Positions 1-7,092 of a stretch of DNA of 9,291 bases are shown in pieces. Source of the stretch: Burkholderiaceae bacterium (GTDB lineage Bacteria > Pseudomonadota > Gammaproteobacteria > Burkholderiales > Burkholderiaceae); contig CANBYN010000060.1 in NCBI GenBank assembly GCA_947373615.1, positions 1-9,291 of the forward strand. The letters are read 5' to 3'. Below the pieces are notes generated by a model, which was given only the letters and a program-made list of their open reading frames with translations, searched no databases and was not told where the DNA came from. Made by a program: the position numbers and the translations under genes. Every line of letters begins with the position of its first letter. Positions within the stretch are counted from its first letter, which is position 1.

Positions 1-255
1 AAAGCTAGCCTAATAGCAGCTAAAGCCGATGCAAAGGTTCTAGAAAAGTCTGCGAAAGCGACATCCAAGGCTAATGAGAAAAGTGCCGAAGCGCGTTTAG
101 ATGCAAACAATACAGTCAATGATGCCCGCAAGGATGCTGCTACAGACAAGACTGATGCAAAGTACGCAGTAGTTAAGGAGAAGTGCAATGCATTTGCAGA
201 TGGAGCAAAGGATCGTTGCTTAAATGATGCGAAGGCACAATTTGGTAAGAAGTAA
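1..255 (+). CDS. Ala/Lys-rich protein with C-terminal cysteine pair, 3' part only
   Basis: The frame is open from the first base to a TAA at 253-255, giving the last 84 residues of a protein whose start lies outside the window. It is very rich in Ala, Lys, Asp and Glu, and most of it should form charged helix or coiled coil. Near the end are two cysteines (residues 62 and 73 of the visible part) in the context KCNAF...DRCLNDAKAQFGKK, which could form a disulfide if the protein is exported. Similar short Ala/Lys-rich proteins ending in a Cys-pair tail are, as I remember them, common hypothetical envelope proteins in Burkholderiales; that is recollection, not a search. A signal peptide cannot be checked because the N-terminus is missing. 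Function is unknown. It is followed by AT-rich DNA and a terminator, so it ends its transcription unit. Confidence 0.75.
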   Translation, partial: KASLIAAKADAKVLEKSAKATSKANEKSAEARLDANNTVNDARKDAATDKTDAKYAVVKEKCNAFADGAKDRCLNDAKAQFGKK

Positions 256-374
256 TTTAATCACAATAAACTATTGGCAATTCTTAAGAAGTTGAAGTTA
301 ATTAGTAAGTTAAATTATTTAAATCAATATAAATTAATCGTGGCATTTTGACTTTTTAATATATTGCGTTTGCA

Positions 375-412
375 AGATAAGAAATGGGTTCTTTGGAACC
401 CTTTTCTTATCT
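375..412. terminator. bidirectional intrinsic terminator between convergent genes
   Basis: A long inverted repeat with arms at 375-391 and 396-412 gives a 17-position stem with one T/T mismatch (385 against 402) and a TTTG loop. Its core is GGGTTC/GAACCC. On the plus strand the core is preceded by an A-rich arm and followed by TTTTCTTATCT; on the minus strand it is followed by ATTTCTTATCT. This A-tract/hairpin/T-tract layout suits termination in both directions. It lies between the stop of the left-hand gene (255) and the stop of the convergent CoA-transferase gene (442). The rest of 256-441 is AT-rich with no other structure I can support. Confidence 0.8.
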
Positions 413-441
413 CTGTAGTTACCAAATTGATTTGAAATTTG

Positions 442-1680
442 CTAGGGGGCAAATGCACCACCGGCCTCAAGCGCTTTAAGCTCATCACCAGCAATTCCTA
501 ATTCTGCCAAGACTTCGTTTGTATGTTCGCCTAATAAAGGAGGATGTCTGCGCACTTGTTGCGGGGTGCCATTCATCTTGACGGCAAAACCTATATTAGG
601 CACCTTACCCTCTATAGGGTGATCTATTTCCAAGCGCATTTTGCGATGACGTCCATGCTCGCTATCGAATGCTTGTGGATAGGTATTAATAGGGCCAGCT
701 GGGATGCCTGCAGCAAGCAATGTGTCAACCCATTCCTCACTAGATTTGGTGACAAAGGTTTTTTCTAATTCGCTAGCTAGCTCTAAACGATTCGCTAAAC
801 GTAAGGGATTAGTTTTAAAACGGGGATCTTCGCACAACTCTGGACGATCAATGTTGTCGCACAAAAGTTTCCAGAGTTTTTGATTGGTGGCGCCCATCAC
901 AAAGTAACCATCAGAAGCCTTCATAGCCTGATAGGGGGCGCTCATGTGATTGGCGGTTCCTAGCTTATATGGTTCAACACCGGTACCCCAATACTGGGCA
1001 GTATCCCAGATAGAAAATGCTAAGGCGGAATCAAATAATGAAGCGTCAATGAATTGACCCTCACCCGTTTTTGTTTTACCAATATAAGCTGAGAGAATTC
1101 CGTAGATGGCAAATAGGGCGCATCCAATATCGGCTACCGGCACACCCGCTTTGACGGGGGGTCCATCGGGATAGCCAGTAACGCTCATTACCCCAGACAT
1201 CGCTTGTGCCATTAAATCAAAACCAGGCCGATCCGCCCAAGGGCCGGTTTGTCCAAAACCTGAAATGCTGGCATACACCAAGCCAGGATTGATAGCCTGG
1301 AGTGATGGGTAATCAATTCCCAATTTCTTCATGACTCCAGGTCGATAGTTTTCTACCAAAATGTCAGCTTTTTTAACCAACTCAAAGAAGACTTTTTTCC
1401 CGGCTTCGGTTTTGAGATTTAAAGTGAGGCTACGCTTATTGCGGTTCATATTTAAAAAGCCCATGCTATCTGAGCCTTTCATCTTGAATCCCATCGCGCC
1501 ACGGGTTTGATCGCCAGTTCCAGGAGGCTCAATTTTTATAACATCAGCGCCCAAATCAGCTAGGAGCATGCAGCAATAGGGTCCAGCCATAACCTGGCTT
1601 ATATCTAGAACGCGCACGCCGGAAAGGGGAAGTGGTCTGGCCGATGGGTTTGACTCGCCATGCATAGGTGTTTTCGTCAT
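442..1680 (-). CDS. CaiB/BaiF family CoA-transferase (class III)
   Basis: This encodes a 412-residue cytoplasmic class III CoA-transferase, the family that moves CoA between acyl-CoA and a free carboxylic acid through an aspartyl-CoA thioester intermediate. Family signatures in order, numbered from the ATG at 1680, are: GVRVLDISQVMAGPYC near residues 21-36, ADLGADVIKIEPP (41-53), NRNKRSLTLNLK (79-90), ENYRPG (110-115), and RPGFDLMAQAMSG (151-163), where Asp155 is the expected nucleophile. Length is normal for the family. The frame opens further upstream to a TTG at 1734, but that extension (CLLLLELHSKH...) is unlike the family, so I chose the ATG at 1680, although its Shine-Dalgarno (GAGA, 2 nt away) is poor. 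It is divergent from the Bug receptor gene across 76 bp, which suggests a linked role in organic-acid use. The acyl substrate cannot be told from sequence; formyl-CoA transferase and carnitine or mesaconate-type enzymes share these motifs. Confidence 0.93.
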   Translation of the reverse strand: MTKTPMHGESNPSARPLPLSGVRVLDISQVMAGPYCCMLLADLGADVIKIEPPGTGDQTRGAMGFKMKGSDSMGFLNMNRNKRSLTLNLKTEAGKKVFFELVKKADILVENYRPGVMKKLGIDYPSLQAINPGLVYASISGFGQTGPWADRPGFDLMAQAMSGVMSVTGYPDGPPVKAGVPVADIGCALFAIYGILSAYIGKTKTGEGQFIDASLFDSALAFSIWDTAQYWGTGVEPYKLGTANHMSAPYQAMKASDGYFVMGATNQKLWKLLCDNIDRPELCEDPRFKTNPLRLANRLELASELEKTFVTKSSEEWVDTLLAAGIPAGPINTYPQAFDSEHGRHRKMRLEIDHPIEGKVPNIGFAVKMNGTPQQVRRHPPLLGEHTNEVLAELGIAGDELKALEAGGAFAP

Positions 1681-1709
1681 TGTCTCGATTGTTTTTATAT
1701 GTTTAGAAT
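1680..1709 (+). promoter_or_regulatory. candidate sigma70 promoter for the Bug receptor gene
   Basis: A -10 box TAGAAT (1704-1709, 5 of 6 consensus matches) and a -35-like TTGTCT (1680-1685, 4 of 6) lie 18 bp apart and would start transcription near 1716, about 40 nt before the receptor ATG. The -35 box overlaps the start codon of the divergent CoA-transferase gene, so the two promoters would sit close together and could interfere or share a regulator. I found no convincing promoter for the minus-strand gene in the same spacer and no clear operator repeat. Confidence 0.35.
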
Positions 1710-1756
1710 GAAGCTCTAATAGTAACAAACACAATTAAAACAATATTGGAGACTTT

Positions 1757-2746
1757 ATGTTGGTTAAAACACCAAAGTGGGTTACACGTAGCGTACTTAC
1801 ATTGGCGCTCAGCGCAAGCTCACTTTTAGCTTTGGGACAGCAGGCTTATCCTACAAAGCCAATTCGTTTAATTGTCGGGTTCGCGCCTGGTGGTGGCACG
1901 GATATCGTGGCGCGTGCAATCGCCCCAAAGATGGGCGAAATTCTTGGACAAAGCGTAATTGTTGAAAATAAATCAGGTGCTGCAGGAACAATTGCTGCCG
2001 ATCAAATAGCCAAATCAAATCCTGATGGCTACACTTTGTTAGTCGGACACTCAAACTCCAATGCTATTGCTCCTTATGTATTAACTAATGTTCAGTACAA
2101 CCCAGCCACGGATTTCACGCCAATTACTTATTTAGGGTATGTGCCAAATGTTTTGGTAGTTAAGGCTTCATTGCCAGTGAATTCAGTGTCGCAACTTATA
2201 TCCCTTGCAAAAGCCAATCCAGGGCAGATGACTTATGGTTCTTCAGGTATTGGTAGTACACAACATTTAGCAGGTGCCTTATTTGCAAAGATTGCTGGCA
2301 TTCAATTAAATCACGTACCTTATAAAGGAAGTGGTCAAGCTATTATTGACTTGCTCGGTGGGCAAATTACGATGAACTTTGACACCTTGCCGCCTAACTT
2401 ACAGCAGATTAAAGATGGAAGCTTAAAAGCTTTAGCAATCTCCACCCCGAAACGGTTGCCCATTCTTCCAAATGTGCCGACCTTTAATGAGGTAGGTATT
2501 ACAGGCTTTGATGTAACCAATTGGTATTCAGTGATGGGTCCCAAGGGAATGGATCAGGCAGTTGTGAACAAGATTGACCAGGCTGTAAAAGCGGCGATGG
2601 CTGATCCTCAGATCAAAAAGACTTTAGATTCCCAAGGATTGCAACCTGAAGGTCCAACAACACCAGCAGCCTTTAGCCTCTTTCTAGCCGGTGAATTGGC
2701 TAAGTATCAGCGTTTAGTGAAGAGTCTGAACATTAAGGCGGAATAG
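1757..2746 (+). CDS. Bug/TctC family periplasmic solute-binding receptor
   Basis: This is a 329-residue periplasmic substrate-binding protein of the Bug family (TctC-like), which captures carboxylates for tripartite tricarboxylate transporters. The N-terminus is a signal peptide: Lys/Arg at 4-11, a hydrophobic core at about 13-26, and probable cleavage after ALG (25-27), though after Ala30 is also possible. Diagnostic motifs are PTKPIRLIVGFAPGGGTD (32-49), NKSGAAG (71-77), GYTLL (91-95), GSSGIGSTQHLAG (161-173), VPYKGSG (187-193) and PTFNEVG (241-247). The start is set by GGAGA at 1748-1752, 4 nt before the ATG. No membrane subunits (TctA/TctB) are in the window; Bug receptors are typically orphan genes sharing a few transporters. 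The neighbours, a CoA-transferase and a crotonase-fold protein, suggest its ligand is the acid those enzymes act on. The ligand itself is not predictable here. Confidence 0.95.
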   Translation: MLVKTPKWVTRSVLTLALSASSLLALGQQAYPTKPIRLIVGFAPGGGTDIVARAIAPKMGEILGQSVIVENKSGAAGTIAADQIAKSNPDGYTLLVGHSNSNAIAPYVLTNVQYNPATDFTPITYLGYVPNVLVVKASLPVNSVSQLISLAKANPGQMTYGSSGIGSTQHLAGALFAKIAGIQLNHVPYKGSGQAIIDLLGGQITMNFDTLPPNLQQIKDGSLKALAISTPKRLPILPNVPTFNEVGITGFDVTNWYSVMGPKGMDQAVVNKIDQAVKAAMADPQIKKTLDSQGLQPEGPTTPAAFSLFLAGELAKYQRLVKSLNIKAE

Positions 2747-2754
2747 ATACATCG

Positions 2755-3534
2755 ATGACTCAAGCTGCGCAAGTATTGTTTGAACTGAAAGGTAGTGTTG
2801 CTTACATAACCTTTGATCATGTGATCGCTCGTAATGCGATGACAGTCGGCATGTATCAAAATCTGAAAACAATCTGCATTGATATTGCAAAGAATCCTCA
2901 GGTCCGTGTAGCCATCTTTAGAGGTGCGGGCGGCAAGTCATTTGTCTCGGGTAGCGATATCGCACAATTTTCAAGTTTTACTAACGGTCAAGATGGGGTG
3001 CGTTACGAAGAGGCCATTGACGACTACCTCGCCCCCTTAGCCTCTTTACCCATCCCCACAATTGCGGTAGTTGATGGTATGGCCGTAGGCGGCGGCTTGG
3101 CAATTGCTAGTTGCTGCGACTTTCGAATTTCTAATCATGAAGCTAAGTTCGGAGTGCCGATCGCGAAAACACTGGGCAACTGTCTATCTGCAAGTAATAT
3201 TGCTTGGCTTGTTGCTCATTTGGGAATTAATCTTGTGAAGCGAATGTTGCTCTTAGCGGAAATGATTTCGGCAAAGGAATTGGTGCAGCAGGGTTACTTG
3301 TTTGCGACTTATGAAACCGATGAGTTGAGTAAAGAGGCTCAAGATCTTGCAGAGCGTCTTACTGTATTGGCGCCAATTACCCAGAAATCGACCAAACTTG
3401 TTTTGGCAAGGTTATTAAAAAATCAATTACCAGATTGCCAGGATTTAATTGCGGAAACTTATGGTAGTAATGATTTTAAAAATGGCGTCGCTTCATTCTT
3501 GAGGGGTGAGCCTCCAGTATGGACTGGTAAGTAA
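2755..3534 (+). CDS. enoyl-CoA hydratase/isomerase (crotonase) family protein lacking both classical catalytic Glu
   Basis: This is a 259-residue crotonase-fold protein expected to bind an acyl-CoA and stabilise its thioester enolate in an oxyanion hole. The two oxyanion-hole regions are recognisable: FVSGSDIAQF (63-72) and GMAVGGGLAIASCCDFRI (108-125). Aligned by eye to mammalian mitochondrial enoyl-CoA hydratase, the positions of catalytic Glu144 and Glu164 (rat numbering) are Ala116 (GGGLA) and Ile136 (FGVPI). A plain hydratase annotation is therefore doubtful; isomerase, hydrolase, decarboxylase or lyase members of the superfamily use other residues. Length is normal and the frame intact. 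It starts 8 bp after the receptor stop, with a weak AAGGCGGA (2735-2742) 12 nt before the ATG, so co-transcription and translational coupling with the receptor gene are likely. It converges on hemW with only 17 bp between the stops and no obvious terminator there. Confidence 0.9.
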   Translation: MTQAAQVLFELKGSVAYITFDHVIARNAMTVGMYQNLKTICIDIAKNPQVRVAIFRGAGGKSFVSGSDIAQFSSFTNGQDGVRYEEAIDDYLAPLASLPIPTIAVVDGMAVGGGLAIASCCDFRISNHEAKFGVPIAKTLGNCLSASNIAWLVAHLGINLVKRMLLLAEMISAKELVQQGYLFATYETDELSKEAQDLAERLTVLAPITQKSTKLVLARLLKNQLPDCQDLIAETYGSNDFKNGVASFLRGEPPVWTGK

Positions 3535-3551
3535 GATCTAATTCAAGAATC

Positions 3552-4748
3552 CTAATCTAAAAACATTTCTTGTAAATTGTTTAAGTAGCGCAATCCCAAT
3601 TCAGTGGCTTTAAGTTTGCTTGGATTTTCATCTAGCAAACCTTTCTTGCAAGCATCCCCTAGGCCTTTGCTGACATTGCTAAGTGGCAAACCCGTTCTTT
3701 CGCTAAACGTATTAGTATCCACCCCATCAGTTAGCCGAAGCGTATTGAGCATGAATTCAAAGGGAAGATCTTTGGCTGAAATTTCTCTTGATTCGATTAA
3801 TGCATTACCTGAAGTTTCCATCGACTGCATATACGTATCTGGATGGCGTTCACGTACTTGACGAGTAATCTTATTCGGAAAGGAGATCTTGCCATGCGCT
3901 CCTGCGCCTATCCCAATGTAATCACCAAAGCGCCAGTAGTTGAGGTTATGCTTGCATTCCCAATTTTTTTTAGCATACGCAGAAACTTCATATCTTCGAT
4001 AGCCTGCTTTGGTAAGTAAATCTATATTCTGCTCAAAAATAGCATCGATCTGATCTTCGTTAGGTAACTCTGGTGGAAAGTTAGCAAAGTAAGTATTGGG
4101 CTCAAGGGTAAGGTTATAAAAAGAGAGGTGCGGTGTATTAAATGAGAGGGCAGTATCTACATCTGCTTTTGCAGCCTCTAGCGTCTGCTTGGGTAATCCA
4201 TACATGAGATCTAAATTCACAGACTTAAAGTATTTCACTGCGATCTCGATGGCGCGTTTAGCTTCTGCACCATTATGTATGCGACCCAAAGCTTTTAGCT
4301 GCTCGTCCTGAAAACTTTGAATCCCTAAGGAGACTCGATTAATGCCAGCTTTTGCAAATCCGGCAAATTTACTTGCTTCTACAGATCCAGGGTTGGCTTC
4401 CATAGTGATTTCGGCATCGGGCTCTAATGTCACGCGGGCCCGGATAGCCGAAAGTAGCTGATCCATGCCCTCAGGAGAAAGAAGGCTAGGCGTGCCGCCT
4501 CCAATAAAGATGCTATGAACTTGACGACCCCAAATATTGGGCAATTCCATTTCCAAGTCTTTGATAAGAGCCTTGATATAGCGTTGCTCATCAAATCCGT
4601 TTGCCAGTCCAGAAGTAGCATCTTTTATTTGATGTGAGTTGAAATCACAATAAGGACATTTTTTTTCGCACCAAGGAAAGTGAATATACAAAGACAACGG
4701 TGGTAACGCTGCCAATGAAACTTGATTGGGGCTGCTATTGAGCGCCAT
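3552..4748 (-). CDS. hemW: radical SAM haem chaperone HemW (formerly 'oxygen-independent coproporphyrinogen III oxidase-like')
   Basis: This is a 398-residue cytoplasmic radical-SAM protein. The [4Fe-4S] motif CEKKCPYCDF gives Cys27, Cys31 and Cys34 followed by Phe36; this CxxxCxxCxF form marks HemW, whereas true HemN has a further Cys in place of the Phe. YIHFPWC (21-27) and GGGTPSLL (83-90, SAM binding) also fit. HemW binds haem and is thought to deliver it to respiratory enzymes rather than oxidise coproporphyrinogen, so the older enzyme name would be misleading. The C-terminal winged-helix-like domain is present, and the length is slightly above the roughly 380 residues of the E. coli protein. 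It is last in the rph-rdgB-hemW operon: its ATG lies 2 bp after the rdgB stop with no good Shine-Dalgarno, which implies translational coupling. Confidence 0.95.
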   Translation of the reverse strand: MALNSSPNQVSLAALPPLSLYIHFPWCEKKCPYCDFNSHQIKDATSGLANGFDEQRYIKALIKDLEMELPNIWGRQVHSIFIGGGTPSLLSPEGMDQLLSAIRARVTLEPDAEITMEANPGSVEASKFAGFAKAGINRVSLGIQSFQDEQLKALGRIHNGAEAKRAIEIAVKYFKSVNLDLMYGLPKQTLEAAKADVDTALSFNTPHLSFYNLTLEPNTYFANFPPELPNEDQIDAIFEQNIDLLTKAGYRRYEVSAYAKKNWECKHNLNYWRFGDYIGIGAGAHGKISFPNKITRQVRERHPDTYMQSMETSGNALIESREISAKDLPFEFMLNTLRLTDGVDTNTFSERTGLPLSNVSKGLGDACKKGLLDENPSKLKATELGLRYLNNLQEMFLD

Positions 4749-4750
4749 AC

Positions 4751-5341
4751 TTAAGAGCGAGCTTTTAATTGCGAAATCAATTCACGCATGGCTTGGCCAC
4801 GATGGCTAATGAGATTCTTATGAGTAGGATCTAATTCTGCAGCAGTCTTATTTAAATCGGGTAAGAAAAAATAGGGGTCATATCCGAAGCCATTATCTCC
4901 CCTAGGAGTATTAATAATTTTTCCATACCAGCGTGTTTGCACAATGAGGGGCTCTGGATCATTCTCGTTCCGAACAAAAACCAACGCGCAAACATAATGC
5001 GCGCCATAATTATCGTGACCGTTAAGTTCAGTAATTAACTTTTTATTGTTCGCATCATCATTTGCTGGTTCGCCTGCATAGCGTGCGGATAAAACGCCTG
5101 GCTGTCCGTTTAACGCATGAGCACATATTCCAGAGTCATCAGCAAGCGCTGGCAAACTACTAGCTAAGCTGGCATGCCGTGCTTTAGCAAGGGCATTTTC
5201 CACAAAGGTATGGTGAGGTTCTTCGGCGGAGGAAATGCCCAGCTCACCTTGGGGAATGACTTGAAAATTTAAGAGGTCTAGGAGCGCCTGAAATTCCCTG
5301 ACCTTGCCAGCATTGTTGGATGCGAGAACGATTTTTTGCAT
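4751..5341 (-). CDS. rdgB: XTP/dITP diphosphatase (non-canonical purine NTP pyrophosphatase, RdgB/HAM1 family)
   Basis: This is a 196-residue cytosolic house-cleaning enzyme that hydrolyses dITP, ITP and XTP to the monophosphate and pyrophosphate, keeping deaminated purines out of DNA and RNA. Family motifs are all present: SNNAGKVREF (8-17) for triphosphate binding, TFVENALAKAR (45-55) with the metal-binding Glu, ALADDSGI (65-72) with the catalytic Asp pair, PGVLSARYAG (81-90), GDNGFGYDPYFF (148-159) and SHRGQA (179-184) for base recognition. Length matches the E. coli enzyme (197). The ATG follows the rph stop by 10 bp. The spacer has only a weak AAG-type ribosome site right against the start, so expression probably depends on translation of rph. 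Confidence 0.97.
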   Translation of the reverse strand: MQKIVLASNNAGKVREFQALLDLLNFQVIPQGELGISSAEEPHHTFVENALAKARHASLASSLPALADDSGICAHALNGQPGVLSARYAGEPANDDANNKKLITELNGHDNYGAHYVCALVFVRNENDPEPLIVQTRWYGKIINTPRGDNGFGYDPYFFLPDLNKTAAELDPTHKNLISHRGQAMRELISQLKARS

Positions 5342-5351
5342 TTCTTAAAAA

Positions 5352-6092
5352 TTACTTTAGCGCATCAATTTGTAGTTGGGTTAACTCTTGAATGCCTTGT
5401 TCGGCTAAATCAAGAAGAGCCGTAAGTTCTGCTCTTGAAAAAGCGGCTCCTTCCGCAGTTCCTTGAACTTCAATCATTCCGCCTTTGCCGGTCATGACCA
5501 CATTCATATCTGTATCACAAGAGGAGTCTTCTGGGTAGTCTAGATCGAGAACCGGCGTACCTTGATAAATACCAACGGAGATTGCGGCCACACTGTCAAT
5601 GATTGGATCTTTGGTAAGTACACCTTTTTCTAATAACTGGTTCACCGCATCCCTAGCAGCAACATAGGCGCCAGTGATGGAGGCAGTGCGGGTTCCGCCG
5701 TCTGCTTGTAATACATCACAATCTAAATGTATAGTGCGTTCGCCTAAGGTTTCTAAATTAAAGACGCTACGCATGGCGCGGCCAATAAGGCGTTGTATTT
5801 CTTGCGTGCGGCCTGATTGTTTGCCACGGGCTGCTTCACGATCACTGCGAGTATGAGTCGATCGGGGCAACATGCCATATTCAGCGGTAACCCAACCCTC
5901 GCCTGAACCTTTCTTATGGGGAGGCACTTTTTCCAGGATGCTGGCAGTGCAAAGCACCTTGGTATCTCCAAATGCGATCAATACCGAACCTTCAGCGTGT
6001 TTGGTAAAGGCTCTAGAGATGGTGACGGGGCGTAGGTCTTTGGGTTTACGACCGCTAGGGCGGGTGATGTTACCTGAGTTTGTGTCGCTCAT
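5352..6092 (-). CDS. rph: ribonuclease PH
   Basis: This is a 246-residue phosphorolytic 3'-5' exoribonuclease that trims tRNA 3' ends, normally a hexameric ring in the cytoplasm. Signatures are RPSGRKPKDLRPVTI (11-25), the AEYGMLPRSTHTR stretch (70-82), GRTQEIQRLIGRAMR (94-108), DCDVLQADGGTRTASITGA (124-142) with the phosphate-binding Thr-Arg of GGTR, the acidic metal-binding region LDYPEDSSCDTD (184-195), and EVQGTAEG (208-215). It is slightly longer than E. coli RNase PH (238), by a short polar N-terminal tail. The ATG at 6092 is supported by an AGGA ribosome site at 6102-6105 (minus strand), 9 nt upstream. It is the first gene of the rph-rdgB-hemW operon and is divergent from yicC across 54 bp. 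No frameshift is present, unlike the well-known defective rph of E. coli K-12. Confidence 0.97.
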   Translation of the reverse strand: MSDTNSGNITRPSGRKPKDLRPVTISRAFTKHAEGSVLIAFGDTKVLCTASILEKVPPHKKGSGEGWVTAEYGMLPRSTHTRSDREAARGKQSGRTQEIQRLIGRAMRSVFNLETLGERTIHLDCDVLQADGGTRTASITGAYVAARDAVNQLLEKGVLTKDPIIDSVAAISVGIYQGTPVLDLDYPEDSSCDTDMNVVMTGKGGMIEVQGTAEGAAFSRAELTALLDLAEQGIQELTQLQIDALK

Positions 6093-6110
6093 GGGGTTTA
6101 GTCCTAAAGG

Positions 6111-6140
6111 TTGGGCATGAATCTATAAAGAATTTACAAT
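6111..6140 (+). promoter_or_regulatory. candidate yicC promoter placing the transcript start at or near the ATG
   Basis: TACAAT at 6135-6140 matches the -10 consensus in 5 of 6 positions and ends 6 nt before the yicC ATG. TTGGGC at 6111-6116, 18 bp upstream, is a weak -35 (3 of 6). Transcription would begin around 6147, on the A of the start codon, giving a leaderless mRNA. An alternative -10, TATAAA at 6124-6129, would leave a leader of only about 10 nt. No Shine-Dalgarno precedes yicC in either case. The region must also hold the rph promoter on the other strand; TATAGA (complement of 6122-6127) is a possible -10 for it, without a clear -35. Confidence 0.4.
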
Positions 6141-6146
6141 GTTCAT

Positions 6147-7076
6147 ATGATATCGAGCATGACTGGTTATGGCAGCGCTTCTCGCCAAGTCTCCCTAGGG
6201 GCTGGTGTAGTAGCTGATCTGCAGGTGGAATGTAGGGCTGTTAATAGCCGCTTTCTGGATTTGGGCTTTCGTCTGCCTGATGAGTGTCGAGGGGCAGATC
6301 CTGCTCTACGGGAAATGGCTACTAACAGCCTATCCCGAGGAAAAGTGGAATTTCGTGCTGCTTGGCGACTAAACAGTGGCGCTACTGGAGTTACTAAGAG
6401 CAATCCCCATGCCTTAGGCGCCATCAATAAGGATCGCCTTGACGCTTTATATACCCTACAAGAAAAGGCTCAAGACGCATTTCCTAAGGCCCAAGAGTTA
6501 AGTATTGCCGAAATATTGCGTTGGCCTGGGGTAGTTTCTGAGCCGCGCGGCGAGGAGGAGGGTTGGATTGCAGCTACCGTGGAAGCTGGGCGCGCTGCTT
6601 TGGGCGCGCTCATCGATAGTCGCAATGCAGAAGGCAAAGCCTTAGTTGGGGTGCTGACAACTATTACTACTAAGATGCGGGATATTGTTAAGGTAATTGA
6701 GCCTAAGGTTCCAGAGTATGTTGCTCAATACCAAGAAAAGCTCACTGAACGTCTTGCAGAAGCTTTGGCTGCTCAAGAGCAGGCCAAAGCAGGTGCTGAG
6801 TTGATGGAACGCATTCGTCAAGAGGTTGTTCTTTATGCGGTGCGTATAGATGTGGCTGAAGAGTTTGCTCGCTTAAAAACGCACCTGCAAGCTGTTGATA
6901 CTGCATTGGCCGGTAAAGGCCCTGTTGGAAAGCGTTTAGATTTTCTAATGCAAGAGCTTAATCGTGAAGCCAATACTTTAAGTTCAAAGTCGGTTTCAGA
7001 AGAATGCACGCAAGCTGCATTAGAGCTCAAGCTTTTAATTGAACAAATGCGTGAACAAGTTCAAAATTTAGAGTAA
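6147..7076 (+). CDS. yicC: YicC family endoribonuclease (YicC N-terminal domain plus DUF1732)
   Basis: This is a 309-residue YicC-family protein, and E. coli YicC is reported to be an endoribonuclease acting on small RNAs. The N-terminus MISSMTGYGS is the family's typical opening and fixes the start at 6147 over the Met at 6159. CRAVNSRFLDLGFRLPDE (29-46) is the conserved N-terminal domain motif. The C-terminal DUF1732 region runs from about residue 222 (RIRQEVVLYAVRIDVAEEFARLKTHL) through GKRLDFLMQELNREANTLSS (261-280) with its acidic and basic conserved residues. The middle (about 170-225) is long helix, possibly coiled coil. It is a little longer than the E. coli protein (about 290). It is first in the yicC-gmk-rpoZ-spoT run, with 16 bp to gmk. 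It has no Shine-Dalgarno and a -10-like box 6 nt before the ATG. Confidence 0.95.
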   Translation: MISSMTGYGSASRQVSLGAGVVADLQVECRAVNSRFLDLGFRLPDECRGADPALREMATNSLSRGKVEFRAAWRLNSGATGVTKSNPHALGAINKDRLDALYTLQEKAQDAFPKAQELSIAEILRWPGVVSEPRGEEEGWIAATVEAGRAALGALIDSRNAEGKALVGVLTTITTKMRDIVKVIEPKVPEYVAQYQEKLTERLAEALAAQEQAKAGAELMERIRQEVVLYAVRIDVAEEFARLKTHLQAVDTALAGKGPVGKRLDFLMQELNREANTLSSKSVSEECTQAALELKLLIEQMREQVQNLE

Positions 7077-7080
7077 TCCG

Positions 7081-7086
7081 TACAAT
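7081..7086 (+). promoter_or_regulatory. TACAAT -10-like box 6 nt before the gmk start
   Basis: This TACAAT lies in the 16-bp yicC-gmk gap and ends 6 nt before the gmk ATG, the same sequence and spacing as in front of yicC. If used, it would start a leaderless gmk transcript near 7093. A -35 is not convincing: TTCAAA at 7060-7065 is the best match but is only 15 bp away. It may be chance in an AT-rich gap. Confidence 0.25.
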
Positions 7087-7092
7087 TGATTT

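Noticed and set aside
544..768. Plus-strand open frame inside the CoA-transferase gene
   Set aside because: It is antisense to a gene with clear family motifs and has no recognisable protein features or ribosome site.
1681..1734. Upstream TTG start extending the CoA-transferase by 18 residues
   Set aside because: The added sequence (CLLLLELHSKH...) is unlike the family, has no ribosome site, and lies in the divergent promoter spacer; the ATG at 1680 is better.
3531..3560. Possible bidirectional terminator between the crotonase gene and hemW
   Set aside because: Only two 4-bp stems separated by an internal loop can be drawn around AGATCTAATTC/GAATCCTAATCT, with no GC-rich core; too weak to call.
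5872..6120. Plus-strand open frame of 82 codons over the rph 5' end
   Set aside because: It is a shadow of rph on the other strand; its composition follows the antisense of the RNase PH motifs and it has no start signal.
6167..6427. Minus-strand open frame inside yicC
   Set aside because: It is a shadow of the conserved YicC N-terminal coding sequence, with no independent evidence.
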